Shown here: piece by piece, positions 23,799 to 32,346 of the stretch
Layout: every line of letters starts with the position of its first letter
Position numbering within the stretch: the stretch's first letter is position 1
Assembly (NCBI GenBank): GCA_902749685.1
Contig: CACVKW010000055.1
Location: 1-64,000, forward strand
Direction: 5' to 3'
Origin: Olavius sp. associated proteobacterium Delta 1
GTDB taxonomy: Bacteria; Desulfobacterota; Desulfobacteria; Desulfobacterales; JAFDCJ01
DNA length: 64,000 nucleotides
Program-made: the position numbers and the translations under genes
The notes under the pieces: model-generated
Databases searched by the model: none
The model's input: the letters and a program-made list of their open reading frames with translations, nothing else
Told to the model about the DNA's origin: nothing

Positions 23799-26087
23799 TC
23801 AATTTTCAATATTCAATTTTAGGCCAAAGTGGCCGGCCTTGATGCTGCTGTCCAGCACTCTCTCCAGGCTGGCCGGCAAATCATATATTCTTTGTCCCAG
23901 CGCATCCGCCAGGGCGTTTAATATTGCCGGAGCCGTGGGAATCAAGGCCGGCTCCCCGACACCTTTAGCGCCAAAAGGCCCGCTGGGCTCGGCCGATTCC
24001 ACAATAATGGGTACAATTTCGGGGACATCGGCAGCTGTCGGAACGAGATAATCTTTCATCGACAGCGTGTGTCCCGGTACAAATTCCTCTATCAACGCAA
24101 ACCCCATTCCCATGGCCACCCCGCCGCAAATCTGACCGTTGACGTTTTCAGGGTGAATGGCTTTACCGACATCATGGGCGGCGAAAATTTTATCCACACT
24201 CACTTCTCCGGTCAGGGTATCCACGGTCAACAAAGCCAGTTGGCTGGCATAGGCATAGGTTGCGTAGGGAACGCCCTGTCCGGTTTCAGGATCCAGCGGC
24301 ACGGTTTCCGGGTCAAAATAGCCTTGCCATTTTAACGGAATGCCTCTTTGGTTGGCGCGCCGGGCCAGCAGGGAGATTTCGACGCTGTTAGCGGGATTGC
24401 CGGACTCCTTGACGCACCCTCCCTCGAGAATCAGCTCGGATTTAGGGACTTTCAATTTATTGACCGCTTCGCTGAGAAGCACCCCGGCAAGTTTTTCGGC
24501 GGCCTCTTTGACGGCATTGCCCGAAATGTATGTCTGGCGGCTGGCAGAAGTGGCGCCGGCGTTGGTCGTACAGCGGGTGTCGGCCACGAATAGCCGGATC
24601 TCCTGCGGCTGAATTCCCAGGATCTCAGCTGCGATCTGTGCCAGCACGGTGGTCGAACCCTGCCCGATATCGGCACAGCCCGTATAAAGCGTGACGGTTC
24701 CGCCCAAATCAATCTTTATTTTGGCGGTAGAGGGATTCTGCACCCCGGTATTGCCGATGCCGTACCACATGCTGCCCAGACCGATGCCTTTTCTTTGCCA
24801 GGGTTCGGTTTCAACGCTGAGCCAGTTCGTCTTGGCCCATTCGTAATGCGGTACTAAGGCTTCAAGGGTTTCGGCGATTCCCACGCTGTGCGTCAATTTC
24901 TGCCCGGTGGCGGTTTCAGAGCCGCGCTGGAGGACATTCTTCAGCCTGAATTCAAGCGGATTCATAGCCAGTTTTTCGGCCAGTAAATTCATCTGGGACT
25001 CGTGGGCAACGGCGATCTGGGGTGTACCAAAGCCGCGCATCGCACCGCAAAAGGGGGTATTGGTATAAACACAGCGGCTTTCGATATCGACATTCTCAAC
25101 CTCATAAGGACCGGTCGCATGCATGGCGATACGCGATGCCACCGCTATTCCATAGGAACCATAAGCGCCCGTATCAGCGGTTATCCGGGCCTGCAAAGCG
25201 ATAATTTTTCCATGGCTGTCAACCGCGGTTTTTAAGGTCATCTCAACAGGATGTCGTTTGGCGGTGGCCAAAAATGATTCTTCCCTTGAATAAACCATCC
25301 TGGCCGGCCGGTGCAGGTGCAGCATCGCCAGGCCGATAAAGCCCTGGACATTTAAATCCAGCTTGGAGCCGAATCCGCCGCCCGTGGCGGCCTGGACAAT
25401 ACGCACCCGGTCATCTTCCAATCCCAGCAAGCCCGTTACTTCCTTGTGATCGTAATGGGGATTTTGGGTCGAGGCATAGATCACCAGCGTGCCGTCCTCA
25501 TCCACATATCCGGCGCCGGCGTCCGGTTCGAGATAGCTGTGCTCGATCCGGACGGTACGATAAGTTTTCTCGACCGATACGGCACAGCCTTTAAAGGCTT
25601 GATCAACGTCCCCTTTTTTCACTTTTCGCGTAAACAGCAAATTGCCTTTGTCGTGAATTTTGGGCGCATCGGGCTTCAGTGCATCTTCGGGTGTAAACAC
25701 TGCCGGCAGGTCTTCATAGGTCACTTCAATGAAATCCAAAGCTCTTTGGGCCACGCTTTCGCTTTCGGCCGCCACCAAAGCGATGGGTTCTCCGACTGCC
25801 CGCACCTTGTGGGTGGCCAGCAGCGGTTGATCCTTGTTAATAATGCCCATCAGATTCTTGCCGGGAATATCCTTTTCAGTAAAAACCCTGACAACACCCC
25901 TGATCTTGAGCGCTTGGTCGTAATTGATCTCAACGATCCTGGCGTGGGCTTTGGTGCTGCGCAGCACTTTAAGCACCAGTGCATCATCGAAATCAAGATC
26001 CCCACTGAAAATCGGCTCCCCGCGCAGTCGCTCATTCACCCCGATTTTGGGTATGCTATGCCCTATGGTTGAATATTTAAATATCAT
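23799..26087 (-). CDS. Nicotinate dehydrogenase, molybdopterin subunit (one-piece)
   Basis: Large subunit of a xanthine-dehydrogenase-family hydroxylase, 762 residues, converting nicotinate to 6-hydroxynicotinate. Order of motifs: 'AHARIVEINYDQAL', 'KVRAVGEPIALVAAES' (domain 1, about 30-110), 'RIEHSYLEPDAGAGY', 'ATGGGFGSKLDL' (Moco contact), 'CGAMRGFGTPQ', 'GCADIGQGSTTVLAQ', and the catalytic Glu in 'GAKGVGEPALIPTAPAI' (about 710-725). In E. barkeri the Mo subunit is split into NdhL and NdhM; here it is a single chain, the usual layout of the superfamily. FAD and [2Fe-2S] subunits are encoded immediately upstream. Substrate is inferred from enamidase and Hnr nearby. Confidence 0.87.
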   Translation of the reverse strand: MIFKYSTIGHSIPKIGVNERLRGEPIFSGDLDFDDALVLKVLRSTKAHARIVEINYDQALKIRGVVRVFTEKDIPGKNLMGIINKDQPLLATHKVRAVGEPIALVAAESESVAQRALDFIEVTYEDLPAVFTPEDALKPDAPKIHDKGNLLFTRKVKKGDVDQAFKGCAVSVEKTYRTVRIEHSYLEPDAGAGYVDEDGTLVIYASTQNPHYDHKEVTGLLGLEDDRVRIVQAATGGGFGSKLDLNVQGFIGLAMLHLHRPARMVYSREESFLATAKRHPVEMTLKTAVDSHGKIIALQARITADTGAYGSYGIAVASRIAMHATGPYEVENVDIESRCVYTNTPFCGAMRGFGTPQIAVAHESQMNLLAEKLAMNPLEFRLKNVLQRGSETATGQKLTHSVGIAETLEALVPHYEWAKTNWLSVETEPWQRKGIGLGSMWYGIGNTGVQNPSTAKIKIDLGGTVTLYTGCADIGQGSTTVLAQIAAEILGIQPQEIRLFVADTRCTTNAGATSASRQTYISGNAVKEAAEKLAGVLLSEAVNKLKVPKSELILEGGCVKESGNPANSVEISLLARRANQRGIPLKWQGYFDPETVPLDPETGQGVPYATYAYASQLALLTVDTLTGEVSVDKIFAAHDVGKAIHPENVNGQICGGVAMGMGFALIEEFVPGHTLSMKDYLVPTAADVPEIVPIIVESAEPSGPFGAKGVGEPALIPTAPAILNALADALGQRIYDLPASLERVLDSSIKAGHFGLKLNIEN

Positions 26088-26252
26088 TAGGTGTCACGCT
26101 TAAAAATGCTTGTAAGCCTGGAAGCTTTATCGCCCGGAGGCTAAAGACCTTCTTTACCTTATGCCATGAGCATTGCGCCTTGCGCCGCGGGTGCGGACTC
26201 TTTCCAGTCCAAAAGCCGCCATTCTAAAATTATAAATAAATCAGCTCCTCTG

Positions 26253-27110
26253 TCATCGCGTCAGGGGATACATCATCCGCATGAACAGTCCCTGAATCGC
26301 GGGTTCCTTGTATATTGCCGAGGGCCTGCGGCCGGTAATTTCCAGCATTCCCTCGGATAACATCCGCCCTGCTTGCCGCAACAAACCTTCATCGGGGATT
26401 TTTCCGAATAGATAATTTTCAATATCCCGAAATCGGTGAGGCGTCGGGGTGCAGGATCCCAGAGCAAACCGTATAAATGATATGGACCGGTCGCTTTCCC
26501 GGGCAATCATTGCGGCCATGCTCATTCTGGCAATGGCCAATTCTTTGCGGCGGCCGATTTTTTGAAAGTCCGCAAAATCAACCGCCTCAGGTTTGGGTTT
26601 GAGGATGAAGTGCGTTATCAGTTCATTGGGCCCCAGCGTACAATGATACGGCCCGCCGGCCATTTCCTCGATCGGCACGTTTCGCTGACCGGCAGGGCTG
26701 ACTACCCCTGCCGCGGCATCGTGAATCAGCAGCGGTGGGATGGTATCTCCGCAGGGCGAACAATGGGCAACGTTTCCGCCAATGGTGGCGATGTTGCGCA
26801 CCTGCCGGCTGGCGAATTTGTCGGCAGCCATTCGCAGGGCGGGCGCATGCCGCTCGATCATTTCGGATTTACCGATTTCGCTAATCGTAGTTGCGGCCCC
26901 GATGGTCAATTCCCCCTCGGTAATCTCGATCTGCCGCAGTTCGGCCAACCGACCCACGTCCAGCAAATACCGGCGATTAAGTTCACCGGAACGCATGTCG
27001 ACCATGACATCGGTGCCGCCGGCCAAAATTGCCGTGTCCGGTGCGTTTTCGCCCAAAAAGGCCAATGCTTGCGGCAGCGTCTGCGGCCTTATGTAATCCA
27101 CATTAAACAT
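26253..27110 (-). CDS. ndhF: Nicotinate dehydrogenase, FAD subunit
   Basis: A 285-residue CO-dehydrogenase-type FAD-binding protein (CutM/NdhF). FAD motifs 'AILAGGTDVMVDM' (about residues 28-40) and 'ATIGGNVAHCSPCGDTIPPL' (about 108-128) are intact. It would pass electrons from the [2Fe-2S] subunit to an acceptor. It is encoded between the Fe-S subunit gene (324 bases upstream) and the Mo subunit gene (166 bases downstream), all on the minus strand. The gaps within one enzyme's genes are unusually long and filled with repeats. Confidence 0.88.
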   Translation of the reverse strand: MFNVDYIRPQTLPQALAFLGENAPDTAILAGGTDVMVDMRSGELNRRYLLDVGRLAELRQIEITEGELTIGAATTISEIGKSEMIERHAPALRMAADKFASRQVRNIATIGGNVAHCSPCGDTIPPLLIHDAAAGVVSPAGQRNVPIEEMAGGPYHCTLGPNELITHFILKPKPEAVDFADFQKIGRRKELAIARMSMAAMIARESDRSISFIRFALGSCTPTPHRFRDIENYLFGKIPDEGLLRQAGRMLSEGMLEITGRRPSAIYKEPAIQGLFMRMMYPLTR

Positions 27111-27192
27111 GTATTTCCTTACCCGGATAAACCGGAACCAAACAGGTTGAAATTATCATTTTGCTTCTAATTAAATGCTTAGGTTCTCCAAC

Positions 27193-27234
27193 AAAATGCC
27201 TAAATTGCCTAAACTGCCTAAACTGCCTAAAATT
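27193..27234. repeat. Degenerate tandem repeat (TGCCTAAA type)
   Basis: Four consecutive units of about nine to ten bases (TGCCTAAAT, TGCCTAAAC, TGCCTAAAC, TGCCTAAAA), the most regular example in the window. Confidence 0.7.
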
Positions 27235-27329
27235 ACGGATGTTGATCATTCTATTATAAAAAAAATCCCAATTTCAGGATTCTTCTAAGCTAAATTAGCA
27301 GGATTCAGTATATAGCATTTTCTCTTCCT

Positions 27330-27357
27330 GACACCTGAAACCTGACACCTGAAACCT
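27330..27357. repeat. Exact 2x14-bp tandem repeat
   Basis: GACACCTGAAACCT occurs twice head to tail. Fragments of the same motif occur near 709-722, 15019-15034, 23369-23398 and 23731-23743. Confidence 0.7.
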
Positions 27358-27433
27358 CAAAAAGATTTTGATGGCACAGCTGGTTTTACATTGTTTTCAA
27401 CAAGTTGTCAGAAAAAAGACCCTAAGGGCATAA

Positions 27434-27937
27434 TTAAGATTTCTTCGAACTCTTCTGACCTTTGCAACACCTGTCTGCGGCGTTTTCGATACCGGCGATA
27501 ATACTTTGATACCCGGTACAACGGCACAGATTTCCGGCAACGGCTTTGATAATTTCCGCCCGGTTGGGATTCGGTTTCTCCTCTAATAAGGCGTGGGTAC
27601 TCATTAAAATACCGGGGGTGCAGAACCCGCACTGAACGGCATGCTGCTCCGAGAAAGACTGCTGAATCGGGTGCAGTTCCGCTTCCCCGCTTAATCCTTC
27701 AACGGTCAACACCTTGCGGCCGTCCAGTTGGGCTGCAAACATCAAACAGGCATTCACCGCCTGACCGTCGACAACAATGGTACAGGCACCGCATTCACCG
27801 ATCCCGCAGCCTTCCTTGGTACCCTTGAGATCAAAAATGTCCCGTATCAGTCCCAGCGCTGAAATTCCCGGCTCAATATCCAGCGATTTTTCTTGGCCGT
27901 TGAGAATGAAATGGAGGTGGAATCTATTTTTTTTCAT
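27434..27937 (-). CDS. ndhS: Nicotinate dehydrogenase, 2x[2Fe-2S] subunit
   Basis: A 167-residue iron-sulfur subunit of the xanthine dehydrogenase family. The plant-type cluster motif is 'GCGIGECGACTIVVDG' (about residues 43-58) and the second cluster is held by 'CGFCTPG' and 'CRCTGYQ' (about 98-140). Length is normal. It overlaps or abuts the DUF1185 gene upstream (2-base gap), so they are cotranscribed. Confidence 0.9.
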   Translation of the reverse strand: MKKNRFHLHFILNGQEKSLDIEPGISALGLIRDIFDLKGTKEGCGIGECGACTIVVDGQAVNACLMFAAQLDGRKVLTVEGLSGEAELHPIQQSFSEQHAVQCGFCTPGILMSTHALLEEKPNPNRAEIIKAVAGNLCRCTGYQSIIAGIENAADRCCKGQKSSKKS

Positions 27938-27939
27938 AA

Positions 27940-28533
27940 CTACCTCAACCCGTCTTCGCCTTTGATCTCCGCCACTTGCAACCCGCCCACTCTGGCAGCC
28001 GGCCGGCCGGAGTCAGTCACGGCCACGACCAGAACCAGCTCATTGCCGCGCGGTGCATCCGGCACCCTGACTTCCATTGCGTCAAAATGAGACCGCACAA
28101 AGGCAGCGTCTTTATGCCCCAGCGGCACGTCAATAGCTGCTCCCGGATATCCCGCCTTTTTAGCGGATGGAATTAAGGCCTTCCCGCCGCCCACATTGGC
28201 CCGCATGGGTTTGCCCAACGCCGGGTGCATGATGGCGGCACAATGTTCCAACTCACCGTTGGTGCCGACAACCGCCCCCTTGCCGTAGCTGTGGACTAGA
28301 TCAGGCTCGATACCCAGCGCCGCAACGGCTTTTTGGGTCAGCAGTTCACCCAGTTCTTCACTCCACTGGATCAGCAGGCTGAGATCTTCCCGGTACTCAC
28401 CGGCAAATGGATTGGTAAACACTGCCGCTGCCGCTGCTTTGCGGGTCGGAGTTTCCAGCCGCAGCGTTCCATCGGCCTGCGTCTCCTCGACAACAATATA
28501 GATTTTACGCACCTGAGGTTTGTTGTTGCTCAT
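27940..28533 (-). CDS. DUF1185 ('amino acid synthesis') family protein
   Basis: A 197-residue protein of DUF1185, no assigned function. Family-like features are 'VRKIYIVVEETQADG' at the start, 'FTNPFAGEYREDLSLLI', 'HSYGKGAVVGTNGELEHCAAI', 'ALGKPMRANVGGGKALIPSAKK' (read in pieces) and 'IDVPLGHKDAAFVRSHFDAMEV' (read in pieces). It is cytoplasmic. It sits 2 bases before ndhS, so it belongs to the nicotinate operon. From memory, DUF1185 genes accompany hnr and UPF0280 in some Alphaproteobacteria too, which would make it a conserved pathway part, for instance an isomerase, hydrolase or chaperone for a ring or aldehyde intermediate. The role is unknown. Confidence 0.8.
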   Translation of the reverse strand: MSNNKPQVRKIYIVVEETQADGTLRLETPTRKAAAAAVFTNPFAGEYREDLSLLIQWSEELGELLTQKAVAALGIEPDLVHSYGKGAVVGTNGELEHCAAIMHPALGKPMRANVGGGKALIPSAKKAGYPGAAIDVPLGHKDAAFVRSHFDAMEVRVPDAPRGNELVLVVAVTDSGRPAARVGGLQVAEIKGEDGLR

Positions 28534-28897
28534 TTTGGCCTCCCATTAAAAATATTGAATATTGTAGATTGAAAATTGAATATTTATGGAATGCTGTCGA
28601 TTTTATTTAGTCACATTTGACTTATATCCGTAGGCTCCTATAGCACAACTAGCTTGTGGTCTCTATAATTTCACCGCCCGAGCTTGCATATTTGCATTTA
28701 TCGGCCTCTCACCGATAAATGCAAAAAAAATAACATCTCTGCGTTCTCCGCGACTTTGCGGTGAATACAATATTTAAATCGCATTGAAACATATCTAAAT
28801 AACTATTGCCATCTTAGTAAAAATGATCGAGCGAAGCGACTTCCTCAAATTTTCAATCTTCATTTTTCAATTTTCAATCTGATCCGGCGCAGCCTGA
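28534..28897. other. Intergenic region between the aldehyde dehydrogenase gene and DUF1185
   Basis: No gene. Contains AATATTGAATATTG-type tracts on both edges (about 28548-28583 and 28848-28878), a GAGCGAAGCGAC motif (about 28829-28841), and the 18-mer CACCGCCCGAGCTTGCAT (28672-28689), which recurs exactly at 34558-34575. Confidence 0.6.
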
Positions 28898-30382
28898 TCA
28901 CGCCCATCTTTCCGTAACCGTTTTTTGATTCAGAAATAGCCGGAGGGAATCTATTCTGGATTTAGCAACCCCCAGCGCCGATTCATTTTTGGAGCCAAGG
29001 GGGAAAAATGCAAACGGTTGGGGTACCGGGACATTGATGCCGATGTTGCCCACGTCCGCTTCCATCTTAAACTTACGGGCGATGTAGCCATCGCGTGTAT
29101 AGATGCAGGCGGAATGGCCATAGGCATCTTTGTTGTTGATCCAATCCAGTGCCTCATCCAGATCCCGGATTCGAATCAGGTTGGCCACCGGGCCGAAGGC
29201 CTCCTCCCGGGCGACATGCATAGCCGGGTTTACATCCTCCAGGATGGTCGGCGCAATAAAAAAGCCTTTTTCTCCACCCGCAACGCTTGCCTGGCGACCG
29301 TCCAGAGTGAGCTTGGCCCCTTCATTGATTCCCTTTTCGATAAATTCGAGAACCTTGTTTTTGCCTCTTTCGGAGACCATGGGACCCAGTTGGGTAGCCT
29401 CGTCCAGCCCATAGCCCATTTTCATAGCGGCCGAAGCCGCGATAAATTTTTCTTTGGCAGCATCCAATGCATTACCGGCAAAAAGCAAATTATCCGTGCC
29501 CAGGCAGCGCTGTCCGCTCATTCCGTAACAACCGCGCAACAATCCGTCCACCACCGCATCCACATTGCAGTCCGGCATGATGACAACATGGTTTTTACCG
29601 TTGCCGTTGATGGACGCTTCTTTGCCCAGTTTACCGGCCAGTTCGAATAGCTGTTTACCCACGTTGGTTGAACCGATAAATCCCACACCCTTGACCAGCG
29701 GGTGCGATAATATTTTTTGATTGACGTCGCTGCCGCCGTATACAAGATTAAGCAGACCGGGCGGAAACCCGCCAATTTCGTCCGTCACCCTGAAAATGGC
29801 ATCCAGGCAGACCGGATCATTTTTGCTGGGGCTGACCACCACCGGACATCCGCTGGCAATGGCATAGGGCACGAAGGAGGACCAGGCATGCATCGGAATA
29901 TTGTTGGGGGTGATGATCAAAAATACGCCTCTCGGTTCCCAGTACAGGGCCTGATCCAGTCCCTTGGCCAAATCCGTTACAAAATCACCCCGGGTTAACA
30001 GCATCAGGGCCGAACAGGCCGACTCAATATTTTCGATGCATCGGCGAATCGTTCCCCGCGCCTCACCGATGGTACGGCCGTGGTCCTGCACCAGAACCCG
30101 GCAGAGCCTGTCAAAATGCTCTTCGAATTTCCCGCGCAGATCAAACAGATAGCGTGCCTTGTCCCTGAGCGGAACTTCGCGCCAGCTGCTGAGGGCGGCC
30201 TGGGCGGATTGAATTGCCGCTTCGATCTCGGCGTCCGTGGCCGAGGGAAATTCGGCGATCACCTCTCCGGTTGCCGGATTGACAGATTCATAAATCAAAT
30301 CTGATTTCGAGTCCAGCCACCCGCCATTAATGTAAAATTTTAATTTTCCGTAATGTTTTTGTACCTCTGGTAATAGCGTCAT
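28898..30382 (-). CDS. Methylmalonate-semialdehyde-dehydrogenase-like (MmsA) aldehyde dehydrogenase
   Basis: A 494-residue NAD-dependent aldehyde dehydrogenase nearest to the CoA-acylating MmsA/IolA group. The nucleophile is Cys293 in 'GMSGQRCLG'. The general-base Glu of hydrolytic ALDHs is Asn259 here ('SINGNGKNH'), as in MmsA, which favours transfer to CoA. Two arginines at positions that bind the substrate carboxylate in MmsA appear kept: one in 'RRCIENIE' (about 113-114) and Arg292 next to the nucleophile. MmsA acts on a 2-formyl carboxylate and loses CO2. The enamidase product 2-formylglutarate is also a 2-formyl carboxylate, so this enzyme would be expected to yield glutaryl-CoA, CO2 and NADH. 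The family call is firm, the substrate inferred from context. Confidence 0.85.
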   Translation of the reverse strand: MTLLPEVQKHYGKLKFYINGGWLDSKSDLIYESVNPATGEVIAEFPSATDAEIEAAIQSAQAALSSWREVPLRDKARYLFDLRGKFEEHFDRLCRVLVQDHGRTIGEARGTIRRCIENIESACSALMLLTRGDFVTDLAKGLDQALYWEPRGVFLIITPNNIPMHAWSSFVPYAIASGCPVVVSPSKNDPVCLDAIFRVTDEIGGFPPGLLNLVYGGSDVNQKILSHPLVKGVGFIGSTNVGKQLFELAGKLGKEASINGNGKNHVVIMPDCNVDAVVDGLLRGCYGMSGQRCLGTDNLLFAGNALDAAKEKFIAASAAMKMGYGLDEATQLGPMVSERGKNKVLEFIEKGINEGAKLTLDGRQASVAGGEKGFFIAPTILEDVNPAMHVAREEAFGPVANLIRIRDLDEALDWINNKDAYGHSACIYTRDGYIARKFKMEADVGNIGINVPVPQPFAFFPLGSKNESALGVAKSRIDSLRLFLNQKTVTERWA

Positions 30383-30443
30383 CTCAATCTCCTTATTTAC
30401 TGCACTCTTTCCTACCCTAAAATATCGTTGTTGTGTTGGTCAA

Positions 30444-31136
30444 TTAATCAGATACGGCCACAAATTTTTCTATACCGATCGTTTCTTCCTGAAATTCCGG
30501 CAATGATGACAAAACATTCAGTGCTTCAAGCACATGCTCCTTCATTAGCCGGCAGGCCGCTACCTTATCTTTGGCTCGAATAGCGTTGATCATTTTGCGA
30601 TGATACCATGCCGAGGAATCAAGATGATCTCTACTTTGTAAAGACTTGTAACTGAACCGGCAAACCTGGTTGTGGATGCTGGCGGAAATTTTTTTCAAGC
30701 GATCGTGGCCGGATATCAACATAATTTGATCGTGAAAGCTCTGGTGGTACTGCTGATATTGCAGTAAATCCACGGGCTTCTTCTTCACACAGCTTTCCAT
30801 TTGCTGCACGACAGCATCCAGTTCGCAGACCTGTTTTTGGGAAATACTCTCCATGGCCAGTTCGATTGCCAGCTCATACAAAGCCGCTTTCAGGGTATAG
30901 GCTTCCCAGACATCCTTTGCGGTCATTTCAGTAACGTAAACACCCCGTCGCGGTTTGCGAACCACGAGACCTTCAGCTTCCAGCATCTTAAATGCTTCAC
31001 GCACCGGAGGACGGCTGATATCCAGTCGTGCTGCGATTTCGCCTTCCTTGATCTGCTGGCCGGGCTGGTATTCGCCTTTTATGATCCACACCTGGATATG
31101 GCGTTTGGCTAAATCAGCGATCGATTCAATGTTCAT
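30444..31136 (-). CDS. GntR family regulator, FadR/FCD subfamily
   Basis: A 230-residue repressor or activator. The N-terminal winged helix ('EGEIAARLDISRPPVREAFKML' region, about residues 30-55, with 'RKPRRGVYV' in the wing) is followed by an all-helical FCD ligand domain with histidines and acids typical of a metal-binding pocket ('YHQSFHDQIM', 'SSAWYHRKMINAI', 'ACRLMKEHV'). It is encoded directly upstream of, and on the same strand as, the nicotinate catabolic genes. Its own promoter region has a 10-bp palindrome TTGTATACAA (31278-31287), of the kind bound by FCD regulators, and an almost identical site precedes Liv operon 2. The effector is probably nicotinate, 6-hydroxynicotinate or a downstream acid. 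Confidence 0.87.
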   Translation of the reverse strand: MNIESIADLAKRHIQVWIIKGEYQPGQQIKEGEIAARLDISRPPVREAFKMLEAEGLVVRKPRRGVYVTEMTAKDVWEAYTLKAALYELAIELAMESISQKQVCELDAVVQQMESCVKKKPVDLLQYQQYHQSFHDQIMLISGHDRLKKISASIHNQVCRFSYKSLQSRDHLDSSAWYHRKMINAIRAKDKVAACRLMKEHVLEALNVLSSLPEFQEETIGIEKFVAVSD

Positions 31137-31274
31137 GATGAGATTTCTTTTGTAGGTTGCAAAACATTGTATGCTCGCATTGATCGAAACAGGCTATCTC
31201 AAAAACGCTTCCGTTTTCTTTGTTGAACCTGCAGCTGAGCGAGGATCATCCAATTGGTATGGCGAGACCCGTAG

Positions 31275-31296
31275 ATTTTGTATACAATAGACAATT
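31275..31296. promoter_or_regulatory. Putative FCD-regulator operator, site 1
   Basis: A 22-base block containing the perfect palindrome TTGTATACAA (31278-31287) followed by TAGACAATT. It lies 139 bases upstream of the gntR start codon. The block recurs at 40020-40041 with a single substitution. Conservation over 22 bases, well beyond the palindrome, between two regulatory regions is unlikely by chance. Confidence 0.65.
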
Positions 31297-31412
31297 ATCG
31301 AAGTCAAACAGATATATATTTAATCCCAAATACAATCCAACCAATTAAGATAATGGAGATAAACACATGGTGGATAAAGTCAATCCAACTATAATATGGT
31401 GGGGGAAACACG

Positions 31413-31442
31413 AAAGGCAGGGTAATTAAAAGCCCTGCCTTT
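31413..31442 (-). terminator. Intrinsic terminator of pncA
   Basis: A perfect 10-bp stem, AAAGGCAGGG with CCCTGCCTTT, around a 10-base loop, 20 bases past the pncA stop on the minus strand. Confidence 0.65.
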
Positions 31443-31461
31443 AGTTATCGGATAAGTAAAT

Positions 31462-32112
31462 TTACACATCCAGATCTGCTTTAACTATGATCCCTTTGGC
31501 TTTCATGTCTTCCAGAGCCTGGGCGGTTGTCTCGGGCGCCACACCTTTGCTCAATCCTTCGATGACGGTAACCTTATATCCGGCATCAACGGCATCGATA
31601 GCGGTTGCCTTGACACAATAATCAGTGGCCAATCCATAAATAATAAGATTTTTTATACCGTCTTGCCTCAGCAGGTTATCCATTTCTGTCTTTCGTCCGC
31701 CGTCATCGGCAAAACCCGAATACGAGTCAAATTTAGGATCCATGCCTTTGCGAACCCTCTTGGTTGGACCTGGGGCGGCGACGAGAATTTCAGCACCAGA
31801 CGTATTCTGCACGCAGTGCGGCGGCCACATGACCTGCGGCCGCCTATCCACCTCAATGACCTGCAGCGGTTCCGTCCCGGGATTGTTGGTAAAAAAGCTG
31901 ACGTGATCTGCCGGATGCCAGTCCTGGGTAAAATAAACCGGCAGTCCCTGCTGTAAAATTTGCCGGGTTGCTGTTTCAACTGCCTCAAGATATTGGACGT
32001 CTGTGCCTGGAACGGCTAAAGTACCTGATTTTAACTCGGTAAAATCGGCCTGAACATCGACGACAATCACGCCGGTATTTTCATTGGAAAAAACTTGCTC
32101 GCCCATATGCAT
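31462..32112 (-). CDS. pncA: Nicotinamidase
   Basis: Cysteine amidase of the isochorismatase fold, 216 residues, hydrolysing nicotinamide to nicotinate and ammonia. The catalytic triad is visible: Asp19 ('VVDVQADF'), Lys122 ('VRKGMDPKFDSYSGF') and the nucleophile Cys166 ('GLATDYCVKAT'). Metal ligands fit Asp64 and His66 ('TQDWHPADH') and His99 ('WPPHC'). The 'GLATDYCV' and 'SYSGF' motifs separate true nicotinamidases from other isochorismatase-like proteins. It is on the same strand and just upstream of gntR and the nicotinate genes, with its own terminator, so it may supply nicotinate to that pathway as well as serve NAD salvage. Confidence 0.93.
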   Translation of the reverse strand: MHMGEQVFSNENTGVIVVDVQADFTELKSGTLAVPGTDVQYLEAVETATRQILQQGLPVYFTQDWHPADHVSFFTNNPGTEPLQVIEVDRRPQVMWPPHCVQNTSGAEILVAAPGPTKRVRKGMDPKFDSYSGFADDGGRKTEMDNLLRQDGIKNLIIYGLATDYCVKATAIDAVDAGYKVTVIEGLSKGVAPETTAQALEDMKAKGIIVKADLDV

Positions 32113-32346
32113 ACTCCTTCAGGTTACAATCACCAGTCACGGTTTTAACATACTCGGTGAAGATAAGTTTCGAATATCATAAGAGTTTTAGGGATGTCAA
32201 TCGTTAACATTTATAGCAGATAGCGCCACCGGGGCCAGGAGGCTTGGAAATGATGATATCCCAAAATTTTTCATGGCACTGATATTTCCAACTTCCTTGG
32301 AGTAATTCCAAGTTTAACGATAGTTTCCGCCTACCCAACATCTTGT

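Larger units (their letters stand above)
27111..27433. other. ndhS-ndhF intergenic region with two repeat types
   Basis: No gene. Contains a TGCCTAAA-type degenerate array (27193-27234) and an exact tandem duplication of the 14-mer GACACCTGAAACCT (27330-27357). Confidence 0.65.
31137..31461. other. pncA-gntR intergenic region
   Basis: Carries the pncA terminator (31413-31442) and the putative FCD operator (31275-31296). The rest is AT-rich promoter-like DNA with no gene. Confidence 0.65.

Noticed and set aside
23799-26087. Selenocysteine codon in nicotinate dehydrogenase
   Set aside because: The frame has no in-frame TGA; selenium in the E. barkeri enzyme is a labile non-selenocysteine form, so sequence cannot show it.
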